NCBI GenBank assembly: GCA_051453625.1
Contig: JBOZIK010000001.1
Location: forward strand, 173,223,137 to 173,287,136
DNA length: 64,000 nt
Reading direction: 5' to 3'
DNA from: Welwitschia mirabilis
Lineage: Eukaryota; Gnetophyta; Gnetopsida; Welwitschiales
The notes below the pieces were generated by a model. It saw only the letters and a program-made list of their open reading frames with translations, did not search any database and was not told the origin of the DNA. The position numbers and the translations under genes are program-made. Of the stretch, positions 1 to 15,418 are shown piece after piece (the stretch's first letter is position 1; each line of letters opens with the position of its first letter).

Positions 1-388
1 TTTCTTTTAAAACTTGAATAAGACACATGAATAAATAATTAAAATAAATATGTCACATTTTTTTTTTTTAGTAAACATTATTTTACATCTTCATATGGAT
101 CTTTTCTTTAATTTAATTATTTAACCATAGAAAATGACCTGCCTAATCATAAATAGGTTTATTTAGTATTAAAATTCTTATAACCATTATTATAAATTAA
201 AATAATAAATTACCCAAAACTAAGATTAAATAATTAAGTAACCTTATAAGTATCTATAATTTTTGACATACAATACATTATTGATTATTGGGATACACAT
301 AAATTCTCAACAAAAATGGATTTTCATTAAAATTGGTATAAAAATGTATTACATAGTTTAGAAACTCTATTAATTAAAGCTTACAAAA
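1..388. other. AT-rich flank, no recognisable gene
   Basis: Very AT-rich sequence upstream of the giant LTR. I see no coding frame, tRNA-like box or repeat I can name. The last bases (CAAAA) are the left flank of the LTR. No matching target duplication can be found because the 3' end of that element is lost. Confidence 0.5.
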
Positions 389-3300
389 TGTGAGTTATAA
401 CAGTATTCCATGAAGACATTTCACTTTGAAGACATTTATAATCTCTAAATGATCTATTTAGAGCTTCCAGGAAAAAAAAAACCCACATTTTTTAATCATG
501 TTTTACATCTCTATTATTCCTATTAAAGCTATTATAATTATCACCATTTCCATTATTTTTTCTATCTTTGTTCTCTTTGTTTCTCCACCCATTTATGGGT
601 GAAGATTCTAAAAGGATCTAGTTTTTCTTTTCTTGATTGATCTATTATTTTTATAATAGTTTATTCACAAATCCATCACCTTCCTTCTAAACCAAATTTT
701 CATGTAATCGTAATAACTTTAGAGAATAATGAGGGGAGATATTACTATTTTCATTTGGTATCCTTAAATAAGAGGAGAGCTGTTGAAAGAAAAGAGGGCA
801 TTACGAAATAAAATTCAAAGAAAGAACACAAGAAATATTGACCCATAGAAATCTGATGATGTAGAAATTAGTTGTTTATAGGAACTTGCCACTTTGAAGA
901 AGGAGGATATGGTGTAGTTATTTAGCATGAAGAAACAATGGTTGATGTAAAGTATTGCAAGATAAAAAATAATCTTCTCAAAAGGATGGAAACTAGAAAA
1001 TTCATAAATGATGATTAGTGAGTTTGAGATGATAAATAGCATAAGGCTTTAATAGAGGCCTTGTTGCTCAGGTCATTAATAGAGATGTTATGATAGAGGA
1101 TCAAAAGGGATTTCAAAATATCCACTGAGAGGGGTTTTTCTATGATGTAAGTGGGAATAAAACCTTAAATTACTATGTCTACTCCTCAATTAAAAGCCCT
1201 AATTGATTGAAAGAAGATTAAAGGCCATCCAGTATTGATGAACTTGCTAAGAACTCTAAATCCTGCTATTTTCCACAACATTCTCACAGTTAATCAGCCT
1301 CCCAAAAAGTAATATTATGCCTAAAGAAATGCAAGCAAAGGAAAAAGCTTTACATCAAAAAAACTAACTTCTAGAGTTTTTCTAACATGAACCTTAATTT
1401 CGTTATTCTTAGAATTTAGACATTGTCAAACATGAATACAACATGTGCTAAGGATAAAGACCTATATTATTCATAGGTTTTGTGGCTTTTTTTATGCTTT
1501 GCCAGTTCATTTTAATTCAATGGAGTTAATTTTCCTTAGAAAGTTATTTTTTTAAGTGAATCAAGAATTTAAGGCTTGTAAATGGGATTATTATATTTGC
1601 AAATGCAAACTACATGTGTTGTGGATTTTAGCACATTTTGTTTTAATGTTATTCTTGTATAGACCTGTGTCAGCTTTTAAATGAGGCCATTTTCAATGGT
1701 AGATCTATTAATTTCTTTTCAGATTATTTTTAATATAGAATTATTGAGGGTATTAGAATTTAATTTTTAATTAATCTACTTTTAAATCAAGAAATAGAAA
1801 AAATAGGTATGAGAAGCAAATAAAAGAGAATAAAAGTAATAAAAATAATATAAATAGAATATAGTAATATATAGTATGAGAGACAAGGGTAAATATAGTT
1901 CATAGAAACAAAAGGAGATAAGTAAATAATAAGACATAAAAGAAGAGGATAAAAATAATAAATAAATAAATAAAATAAAAATTTAAAAAAAGGAATGAGT
2001 ATATAGTAGTTAAATGAAATTAAAGAGGAGATAAGATAAAAGGAAATTTATTTATTTACTGTTAAATCTCAATGTAACATGTAGTAATTAAGGATCACTT
2101 AGTATCCTTTTAGTTGGTGATTAAACATATTAAATAAATTATAAAACATGTGAACTTTGAAAAGGGTGGTCATTACATTTAAATTAATAAGAAATCCTAT
2201 AAAATTAAAACTTTAAAATTGCCTCAGGTTCACTATACTTATCATCCTTTCTGTACTATGTATATTTTCTACCTTCTTTTATATATATATATACACTCTT
2301 GTCCACTCTCTTTATCTATAGCACATTATTATATTATATTCTTTCCTCGTTATGCTATGTTTTTATTTATTAATATTATATTATTATGCTACATACAAAA
2401 TATATGTATTATATTAGATAATACATATGCATAATTTTACATATACATTATATTATAATATATTACATTATAAGCATAATATTATATTATATTTTATTGT
2501 ATTGTATTATATTATATTGTATTGTAAGTATAATATGGCATTGTAATATAGTATGTTGTTTCATATGCATATTCTTAATAAAGGGAAGACGTTTGCTTTC
2601 CATCTCATCATACAATAGTACCACTACATGCCTTTTGGTAATATGTTGGTGTCCTAATCTTCATGTTGTAAACTTTTCATGTAATGCTATAAGAATATTC
2701 TCAATAAGTAATAATAATTAGCCAAGGATAATCAATGCAGGCCATATGTCAAAGTATGTAATAAAGGCCATGATGCTATATGATGTACATAATAAAATAT
2801 AATTATATGTAGTGGGAAAATTTAAGGTATTAACCTAGAGAAATAATAATTATAATTAATAGCCTTTATACTAGCCTCTTAATGTGGAAGGTTCATTCTT
2901 AAAATAAACAGTTGTGGTGTCAATTACAATTTTGTTTAATAAGAACATTGATTAAGTGAAATCATTTTAGGAGACATTGATAATATAAATCATGATGAAA
3001 AATTTAGAGACTGCCTTGAATCTAATAGAAGACTTAGATTTTGCGATGGCCCTTACAGGTAAGCATATATGTATGTATATTGAGCATAATATGATTTAAG
3101 TTTCTTTGGGTTATTTTAGTAGCATTATAAATATTTTAATTTATAAATCTAGTTTTACTATTTTAGCATTATAAAATAAATAATTATGGACTTCCCTAGT
3201 CATAATATTATGTGTTTTTATGAATTAATACAAGTATGTTATGCATAGTATAGGTATCAAATGATCATGGTTGCTTCTAGTTCTTTTAATGATTTTTAAG

Positions 3301-3820
3301 TATGTATCATTAAATGTATTTTCTATATATGTTCATGTATATGAATTGAATGTATCAAGTAGTTATTTTTTATCTTACACACAATATAATATAATATTAG
3401 TAGTTTTTTTTGTAACACTCATTGAAAACAATTAGGCATTTAACTAGTTGTCTTTATCCTTTAACTTCTATCATACTAAGTCTTGTCATGACTAGTGACT
3501 TAGTTAGTGGCATACAGACTATTTTTTTAGCATTTTATACATTTTATATTTATATATTAGTAGACTCAATATGTTACATTATAAAAGGAGCAGCTATAAG
3601 GTACCCTCTATAAATGGCGTGTGTGTGTATGTGTGTATACGTATGTGTGTATGTTAATCAAATTTCTACATGAGTTTACTATAATAACATACTATTTTGA
3701 TACTTTTCTCTTAGTATCTCTCAATAAGATGTAAGATTCTATAGTAAGATATGAGGCGTCTCTTATACTTGGTGATGGAGGTTGCTAATGGATATTTTGG
3801 CCAAGTGACTAGGGGATTTA

Positions 3821-3853
<33 letters not shown>

Positions 3854-4467
3854 TGTGTCATCATTCATGCATTAGGACCCCTTACTATGATTAGATGTTG
3901 TAACCTTGAGAGTTCTTGATTGACTACCTTCTATACTTTCACATATAGCCACTATGCATATGTACATATATTCATGTAGGATATCTATTAATCTTAGTTT
4001 GAATATTGAGTTCTTACATTATTCCTTACATTCTTTCATGCCTAGGATTGCTATGTGCCACTCATATGAACCACTTTAATGTATCTTATGCTCATGCATA
4101 TTGGTGGATATTGCAATAAGATCCAAGATAGACCTACGTGTGGTTCGAACTCCTCTGGATGAGGATTACCTATTGGTGCAACCAACTACTTAACTGCAAC
4201 CTATACACTTCTTACATATGCTTTTAATCGAGATTTTTCATTAACCTGAAATTGATTATGGTATTAATCAGGTGAGATATCATTATATAGTTCATATGAA
4301 ATGAATCCTATGGGTAACTAAGTAATAAGTCTCTCAGTCATAAACCTAATCAATCAACTGCGATGTTTAATCTTATTATGTAAATTGACATGCTGTAACA
4401 TAATAAAGTTAATTAATTAAAAACATTTAGTGCCATTTAAGTTCAACTTAAAAATAGAGTCATGATA
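389..4467 (+). mobile_element. Giant 5' LTR (~4.1 kb) of a Ty3/gypsy-like element (copy A)
   Basis: This stretch aligns along its whole length with 10912-15318. Shared landmarks include the block near 1390-1490 versus 11912-12010, the block near 2220-2290 versus 12749-12815, and the block near 3000-3060 versus 13563-13625. It starts with TGTGAGTTATAACA. It ends in a decayed form of a typical plant LTR end: copy B has GGGACATGACA where A has AGAGTCATGATA. Directly after it lies a primer-binding site (4470-4482), which makes it a 5' LTR on the plus strand. The next LTR copy at 4587 starts TGTAATAGCCC, a start common in Ty3/gypsy (Del/Tekay-type) LTRs, some of which are several kb long. The lineage is inferred, since no pol domain is present. 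The interior has no credible ORF; its short frames are AT-rich noise. Confidence 0.8.
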
Positions 4468-4586
4468 TTTTGATATCAGAGCTTAGGTTTGAATCCATTA
4501 CTTAATCAATTTGTTAATGATTTTTATTAGAGTAGTAAAAGGCTTAAATATTTTTTGGGGATGCAAACTTCTTAAGGGAAAAAGAA
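4468..4586 (+). mobile_element. Minimal internal region with PBS and PPT
   Basis: Only about 119 bp separate the end of the 4.1 kb LTR from the next LTR start. At 4470-4482 the sequence TTGATATCAGAGC differs by one base (G to A) from TTGGTATCAGAGC, the common plant initiator-tRNA-Met primer-binding site. At 4574-4586 the purine run AAGGGAAAAAGAA abuts the LTR start TGTAATAGCCC, as a polypurine tract should. No gag or pol sequence lies between them. The element is therefore either an extreme non-autonomous element or an internally deleted copy. Confidence 0.75.
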
Positions 4587-4905
4587 TGTAATAGCCCACT
4601 ACATTATGGTGTATGCCATGAAGACATTCTACTTTAAAGACATTAATAATCTCTAAATGATCTATTCAGATCTCCAACTAAAAAAAATTTCCACATTTTT
4701 TCATCACGTTTTCCATCTCTGTTACTATTATTAAAGCTATCATAATTATTGCCATTTCCATTATTTTCTCTATCTTTCTTCTCTTTATTTCTCTACCCAT
4801 CTGTGATTGAAGATTCTAAAAGAATCTAGTTTTACTTTGCCTAATTATTTTATTATTGTTATGGTAGTTTATTTGTAGATCCCTCAACTTATTTTCTAAA
4901 ACATG
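4587..4905 (+). mobile_element. Truncated 3' LTR (copy C) of the giant-LTR element
   Basis: Starts TGTAATAGCCC straight after the polypurine tract. It matches the first ~300 bp of LTR copies A (389-700) and B (10912-11200), including the repeated 'gaagacatt' and 'ccacatttttt' landmarks. Similarity stops near 4905, where an AT-rich, low-complexity stretch takes over. The remaining ~3.8 kb of the LTR is missing. Confidence 0.7.
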
Positions 4906-5790
4906 TTTCTTGTATGTAATATACACATGTAATACTATGCATATGAGATAGCATAATAAAAGATAATATAATATTATTCGCTTGCACGTGCATACACATA
5001 CATATATACACATATACATAGACAAATACACATCTTATATTATGCATGTGAGATAAAATAATGTAAAGGAAAAATAATATAATATATGATATGTAATATT
5101 ATAGAAAGTAATGTAATAGAATATTGTACATAGAGCTGAACTCATAACCAAAAAGTCTTGTATTACTCTATCATTTAACATTCTCTTTAAATTATCTTAA
5201 ATAAAACCTAATTTATTATTAATAAAAGTATTAATATATCATTTTATAATTTGTAAATTTTTCTAATATAATAAATAAGCTTGGTTTTAAAGTAGGTGCT
5301 TACTTATGTTTCTATTTCCATGTCAAAATGTTTGCATTCAATATATTTGCATATTACTTTTAAACTTAATAAACTAATTTTATTTTATCATAGTATTCTA
5401 TTACTCAAACTCATTATATTTTTAACAGTTCTTTTCTATTGTTCTTCCTCCTTCTTATATAGTTCTTTATTTCCCCTTATTATGTCTATTCTCTTTCATT
5501 TTCTCTATGATATATCTTATCCTCATAAAGGTTCATACTTTAAATCTTATCTAGCAACAAAACTATAAGTTTATTTTATAGCATTTAAAATAGGATAAAC
5601 TATGACTTTGATCCTTTGAATTCTTATACTTATCCTATTCATTTTTAACATGTTGTCAACCTATCTTTTGAAATAGAAATGCAAATAATGAAAGTGGAAA
5701 AATATTCCTTACAAACTCACCACAAGAAATATTGCTAAATATAATTTGTCCAGTTGCATTTAAACTTGGATGAAAAAAACCTCTTAAACC
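4906..5790. other. AT-rich spacer, origin unclear
   Basis: Low-complexity AT-rich sequence following the break in LTR copy C. Around 4906-5100 the reverse complement faintly resembles the AT-rich middle of the giant LTR (near 13090-13130), but this could be composition alone. Near 5110-5170 the minus strand has a weak tRNA-like pair of boxes that might be a SINE head. No coding frame is convincing. Confidence 0.35.
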
Positions 5791-5849
5791 CTCATGTTAG
5801 TAGGATCTCCACTGTAATTTGAATAGCATTCAAAAAACTAATGTAATCT

Positions 5850-6114
5850 ACCTTAGTGTGAAATCCCTTTATTTCTTCCTTAGTTTTGTTGTATCATCCA
5901 TACACATGTTTACCACCTTTTCCATGTACCTCATAGCTTCAATCCAAGTGAGCTTTTGAATTATCATCAATGCATTCTAATTCAACAAGAAGTTTTTCCA
6001 TAGCTTCAAAAGCATCTTGTCCCTACAATATCAAATCAAAAGCATCATCTTTAAGAACGTTGATAATGTATTTGAGAATGGAAGAATCTACATTCATGGC
6101 CCTTCTCTCAAGCA
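5850..6114 (-). pseudogene. Decayed minus-strand coding remnant, unidentified (part 1)
   Basis: Read on the minus strand from ~6113, the sequence gives a coding-like run of roughly 60 codons with one internal stop. It includes NVDSSILKYIINVLKDDAF and EAMEKLLVELECIDDNS. After a frameshift it continues with EAMRYMEKVVNMCMDDTTK up to about 5850. The amino-acid mix is that of a soluble helical protein and does not look like AT-rich noise. The copia element inserted at 6115 splits it from more coding-like sequence at 10683-10860. I do not recognise the family; it could be a host gene fragment or part of another transposon. Confidence 0.4.
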
Positions 6115-6119
6115 TGGCT
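6115..6119. repeat. Target-site duplication TGGCT (left)
   Basis: TGGCT immediately precedes the copia 5' LTR and is repeated exactly at 10683-10687, right after the CA that ends the 3' LTR. Five bases is the expected size for Ty1/copia integration. Confidence 0.8.
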
Positions 6120-6455
6120 TATAAGAATTAAATGTCTCATGTAAGGAGCTTGTAACTTATCTAAGGAGATAATTAATAATTAATTAAACAATTAAGGGTT
6201 AAAGCATAATTAGATAAAAGAGAAGTAGTTTTCTAAAAGTAACTGCTACTTGATGAAAAGTATTTTCTTGAAAGTAACTGCTACATAATGATAAGCGGTT
6301 TTAGAAAGTAACTGTTACTTGATGGGAGTTAGCAATATAAATGGATAACTCCAATAAATATGAAATAAGGTTCTACTCCTAACATAAAGAGTATTCTCAT
6401 CTTCCTCACCATCACTCATGCTAAAGGAATAGAAAGGCTATTAAGAAATAGAAAA
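6120..6455 (+). repeat. Copia 5' LTR (3' end deleted)
   Basis: Aligns with 10141-10475. The shared sequence includes three imperfect ~38 bp repeats ending AAGTAACTGCTACTTGATG, between about 6225 and 6330. The first bases are TATAAGA where the 3' LTR has TGTAAGA, so the terminal TG has become TA. Similarity ends near 6455. About 200 bp of LTR found at 10480-10682 has no counterpart here, so the junction with the internal region is a deletion. Confidence 0.8.
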
Positions 6456-6539
6456 TCTAGAAGAAAGAATCACATAATAATAAATAATGGTTTTGTGGAA
6501 AACCTATACACTTCTAAAAGAATTTCCAAAATGGAGAGT

Positions 6540-9500
6540 TTGGCTTGAGAAAAAGGATAAGCTTAATGCTTATGTATGTTTTGAATCAAACTTAACTAAA
6601 GTTCCACATAATACTTAGTTAATTGATTCTAGATGTACAACTCATGTTTCTAATACAATGCAGGGATTTAATTTAATCTAGATCATAAATCCATAAGAGA
6701 ACTTTGTGTTTATGGAAAATAAAGTAAAATCTCCAGTGGAAACTAATAGAACTTATTGTTTAATCCTTGACACTAGATTTAATCTAGATTTATTGAAAAC
6801 TCTTTACGTACCTAGTTTATCTAGGAATTTGGTTTCATTATCTAAACTTGATGTTTTTAGATAATATTTTAATTTTGGTAATGGATGTTTTAGTTTATTT
6901 CAATATAATCATCTCATTGGTATTGGTATTCTTTGTGATGATTTATATAAATTGAATTTGAATGGTTTGTATGTTGCAACTCTCTTAACTCTGCACCATA
7001 ATATTGGTGTTAAATGTAGTTTAGTAAATGAATGTTTCACTTACTTGTGGCATAATCATTTGGGTCACATTTCTAAAGAAATAATGGAAAGATTAATAAA
7101 GAATGAAGTTCTTCTAGATCTAGATTTCACTAACTTAAACATTTGTGTGAATTGTATTAAAGGAAAGCTAACAAAACACATCAATCAAGGAGCCACAAGA
7201 AGCACTAAGTTTCTTGAGATTGTGCACACTAATATTTGTGGATCTTTTGATGTTAAATCTTTTAAAAAGAAAAGATATCTTATTACTTTTATTAATGGCT
7301 ACTCATCTCATGGCTATGTCTATTTACTACATGAGAAATCTCAAGTAATGGATGCCTTGAAAATCTACCTGAATGAAGTAGAAAGGTAACTGAACAGAAA
7401 GGTGAAGATTGTTAGGTCTTATAGAGGTGGTAAGCATTACAGAAGGTATGATGAGACTTGAAAACACCCAGGTTCACTTACTAAGTTCCTTGATAAATGT
7501 GGTATTTATGCACAATACACAATGTTAGGTACACTGCAATAAAATGGTGTATCAAAAAGGTGTAATTGAACTTTAATGAATATGGTGAGTAGTATGATAA
7601 GCACTTCATCTTTATCCATATATTTATGGATGTATGCCTTGAAAATTGCCATGTACTTGTTCAATAGGATTCCTAGTAAGGCAATTCAAAAGATACCTTT
7701 TGAACTGTGGACTAATAGAACACCTAACTTAAGGAACCTGCATGTTTGGGGTTGTTAGGAAGAAATAATGATTTACAATTATCAAGAAAAGAAACTGATG
7801 CAAGACCAATCAGTGGGTTTTTCATTAATTATTCAAAAAAATCAAAAGGATTTAAATTTTATTATCCTAATCATAATACAAGAATTATTGAAACTAGAAA
7901 TGCCAAGTTCATTGAAAATGGTGAAAATAGTGGGAGTGAAATTCCATNNNNNNNNNNNNNNNNNNNNNNNNNNNNNNNNNNNNNNNNNNNNNNNNNNNNN
8001 NNNNNNNNNNNNNNNNNNNNNNNNNNNNNNNNNNNNNNNAATAATGAATAAGAGTGACAAATTAATAAACCCATGATTCAGAATAAACCTATTGTATAAG
8101 AACCATAAGAAGTAGTATTAAGAAGGTCTTGAACAGAAAGGAGGTCTGCTAGGTTAAATGACTATGTGATATATCTACAAGAATCAGAACTTAACTTAAG
8201 CATTAATGAGGATGATCCAGCTTTATTTTCATAAGCCCTTAGTGGTAATAATGCTGAAGTGGTTAGATGTCATAAAAGNNNNNNNNNNNTCCATGAAATA
8301 CAATAATGTATGAGACCTTATAGAATTATCAAAAGGTTGCAAGAGAATTGGATGTAAATGGGTCTTTAAGATCAAACATGATTCTCATGACAATCTTAAA
8401 TGTTGCAAGGCCAGATTTATTGTAAAGGGTTTTACTCAGAAGGATGGCATTAACTATAAGAAGACTTTTTCTCTAGTTTCTAAGAAATATTCTTCTATGA
8501 TCATCATGGTAATGGTAGCCATTATGACTTGGAACCACACCAGATGGATGTGAAAACTGCCTTTCTTAATGGGAATTTAGAAGAGGATTTTTATATGGAC
8601 TAACAAATGGGGTTCTCAATTGAAGGAAAAGAACACATAGTGTGAAAATTAAATAAATCAATATATGGACTTAAATAAGCTTCTCGTCAATGGTATCTAA
8701 AATTTAATGATACTGTTGTTTCATTTGGATTTAAGGAAAACATTATTGACCAATGTATATATCTAAAGGTTAGTGGGAGTAAGTTTATTTTTCTAATTTT
8801 GTATGTTGATGATATCTTGCTTACAACTAATGATCATGATCTTTTACATAAGACTAAGAAGTTTCTTTCTAATAACTTTAAAATAAAAGATATGGGTGAG
8901 GCAAGCTATGTAATAGGGATAGAGATATTTTAGAATAGATCACAAGGACTATTAGGCCTATCTCAAAAAGCATATATGAATAAAGCACTATAAATATTCA
9001 GAACAGATAGATGTTCAACATCACCTATTCCAATTTAGAAAGAAGACAATTTTAGTCTCATACAATGTTCTAAGAATGATTTGGAATGGAAATAAATATA
9101 AGCAATTCCATATGCATTTATTATTAGGAGTTTAATGTATGCTTAGACTTGTACCAGACTAAATATAAGCTTTATAATTGTAATGCTAGGTACATATTAG
9201 AGTAATCCTAGATTGAATCACTGGGTTCTAAGGTACTCATAGGAAATAAATGAATACATGCTTCCATATAGAAGGTCTAATCACCTTGAGGTAATTAGAT
9301 ATTTAGATTTAGATTTTGTTGAATGTGTGGATACAAGAAAATTCACTCTTGGTTATGTATTTCTTTTAGCCAGAGGAGCAATATCATGGAAGAGTGTGAA
9401 CAAGTCAGTAGTTATTGCATCCACTATGAAAGATAAATTTGTAGCATGTTTTGAGCCTATAATTTAGGCTAACTAGCTATGAAACTTTATTTTAGGACTT

Positions 9501-9770
9501 GGGGTAGTTGATAGTATTACTAGGCTATTAAAAATTTATTGTGATAATTTTGCAGTTGTCTTCTTTTTCAAGAATAACAAGTACTTTAAGGGTGCTAAGC
9601 ATATGGAATTGAAGTACTTTGCTATTAAAGAAGAATTTTAAAAATAAAAAGTATCAATAGAACATATTAGAACCAACTTTATGATAGCTGACCCTTTAAC
9701 AAAAAGGTATTAACCAAGACACTTATTGATCATGTTAAAAATATGGGCATTACTATTAACAATGATTTTT
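6540..9770 (+). pseudogene. Copia pol pseudogene (PR-GAGpre-IN-RT-RH)
   Basis: Broken polyprotein. Protease: LIDSRCTTHVSNTMQGF near 6620-6670, where the active-site DSG has become DSR (6625-6633, GGA to AGA). GAG-pre-integrase: LWHNHLGHIS near 7045-7074, followed by a C-x2-C pair. Integrase core: starts near 7225 with HTNICG, where the usual first aspartate is asparagine. It continues through 7758 (ELWTNRTPNLRNLHVWGC), with stops at positions where plant copia elements usually have Gln or Arg. Reverse transcriptase: GCKWVFKIKHDSHDN near 8350, ARFIVKGFTQKDG near 8410, and catalytic YVDD intact at 8802-8813. RNase H: 9250-9700, with the first aspartate region reading YLDLDF (Ser to Leu) and ending KYFAIKEEF and IADPLTK. 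Stop codons and frameshifts occur throughout, so no product is expected. Confidence 0.88.
7948..8039. other. Assembly gap (92 N)
   Basis: Run of N between the copia integrase and reverse transcriptase. A second short run is at 8279-8289. The flanks show no overlap that would let the gap be closed by eye. Confidence 0.95.
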
Positions 9771-10127
9771 CAACATAATGTTGACATTTTATTTATAATG
9801 TATTTGACATTCTAAGCTTATTTATGGATATGTTTCTAATTACATATTTTCTAATTTGCATGCATGATTGTCTTAGAATGATGTAAACAGGTTTTATCTT
9901 AAATAAAGATATTTTGTTGGATTAATTATGTGCTTCTCATTTACTAGTCATGTTAAGAAGAAGACTGATTTATGGTACATGAAAGGAACTATGTCGATTA
10001 AGTAATTTACAACCACCATGACTCAAATTAATTCCTTTTCTTAATTATGATTTATAATGTATCCAATGTATACATTATTTTAATTAATTTATTTATTAAG
10101 CCATGATGTAGGGTAATGGCACATGAG

Positions 10128-10140
10128 CCAAGTGGGAGAA
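10128..10140 (+). other. Copia polypurine tract
   Basis: CCAAGTGGGAGAA directly precedes the 3' LTR start TGTAAGACTT. The AAGTGGGAGA motif is the usual plant copia plus-strand primer site, which fixes both the element's orientation and the LTR start. Confidence 0.85.
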
Positions 10141-10682
10141 TGTAAGACTTAAATGTCTCATGTGAGAATCATGTGACTTATCTAAGGGGCTAATAAATAA
10201 TTAATTAAGCAATTAAGGGATAAAGAGTATTTGGATAAAAGAAAAGAAGTTTCTTGAAAGTAACTAGTACTTAACAAGAAGCAGTCTCTTGAAAGTAACT
10301 GCTACTTAATGAGAAGTAGTTTTAAAAAGTAACTGCTACTTGATGGGAGTTAGTAGTATAAAGGGTAAATCTAATAAATTTGAAACAAGGTTTTATTCTT
10401 GATATAAAGAGTATTCTCTTCTCCCTCACCATCACTCATGTTGAAGGAATAGAAAGACTATTAAGGAATAGAAATCAAGTTTCTCATTATTCAAGCAAAT
10501 CAAAGGCATATGATGAATTGTGATCAAGCTTCCATAATGGATAGAGGTAGGTAATCATTTTCCCTCGATAACTATTTATTAATGTTTGTAAAAAGCATGG
10601 AGTTTTAAAATTTTTGATATTATAGTTTAAATGGCATAGGTTTCTTATATGATTTGAGGACCTTAGGAAACTACAATTTACA
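10141..10682 (+). repeat. Copia 3' LTR (542 bp)
   Basis: Begins TGTAAGACTT after the polypurine tract and ends in ACA before TGGCT (10683-10687), the duplicate of 6115-6119. The first ~335 bp match the 5' LTR. The ~38 bp triplicate AAGTAACTGCTACTT motif lies at about 10250-10348. The end was set by the TSD, because the 5' LTR is truncated and gives no independent boundary. Confidence 0.82.
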
Positions 10683-10860
10683 TGGCTTATATAACTCTAA
10701 TTGCAATTTCCTCATCAATTTTCATCACCATTAACATGATGCAAAGCATTTAAAATGCTTTTTTTTAAATCATGTTATTATAAAACGGCACTCTTCTATC
10801 TCATCTCTAGTTGCTTCGAGAGAATTTTATGAATGGTACATGCTAGTGCTTTAGCTATCC
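10683..10860 (-). pseudogene. Decayed minus-strand coding remnant, unidentified (part 2)
   Basis: On the minus strand this reads DEEIAIRVI up to the insertion point, joining the frame of the remnant at 5850-6114 once the copia element and one TSD copy are removed. Further upstream on that strand, another frame gives IAKALACTIHKILSKQLEM near 10800-10855. Stops and frameshifts are present. I do not recognise the family. Confidence 0.35.
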
Positions 10861-10911
10861 ATATTGCAATATTTGAATGCTTTTAAGATTCAAAATTTTT
10901 CTCCATTATCC

Positions 10912-15318
<4,407 letters not shown>

Positions 15319-15418
15319 ATGTTATTTTTAATCTAATTATTACTTTGAAAGGTTTGGATGTTTATATGGATGCTTTTATTAGTAATAATATGGTTCATTA
15401 TTTCACATATCTAGGTTA

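Larger units (their letters stand above)
6120..10682 (+). mobile_element. Degenerate Ty1/copia retrotransposon with LTRs and TSD
   Basis: A plus-strand copia element of 4.56 kb, including N gaps at 7948-8039 and 8279-8289. The 5' LTR remnant (6120 to ~6455) matches the first part of the 3' LTR (10141-10682). Domain order is protease, GAG-pre-integrase, integrase, reverse transcriptase, RNase H, so it is Ty1/copia and not Ty3/gypsy. The end of the 5' LTR, the primer-binding site and essentially all of gag are missing, because protease sequence begins ~150 bp after LTR similarity stops. The polypurine tract is at 10128-10140 (AAGTGGGAGAA), followed by the LTR start TGTAAGACTT. Many in-frame stops show it is dead. 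It inserted into the minus-strand remnant described at 5850-6114. Confidence 0.88.

Noticed and set aside
2219-2721. Hydrophobic open frames inside LTR copy A (and 12747-12981 in copy B)
   Set aside because: They come from AT-rich LTR sequence, differ between the two copies and show no domain.
4906-5100. Possible inverted segment of the giant LTR
   Set aside because: Resemblance to 13090-13130 is short and both stretches are very AT-rich; composition could explain it.
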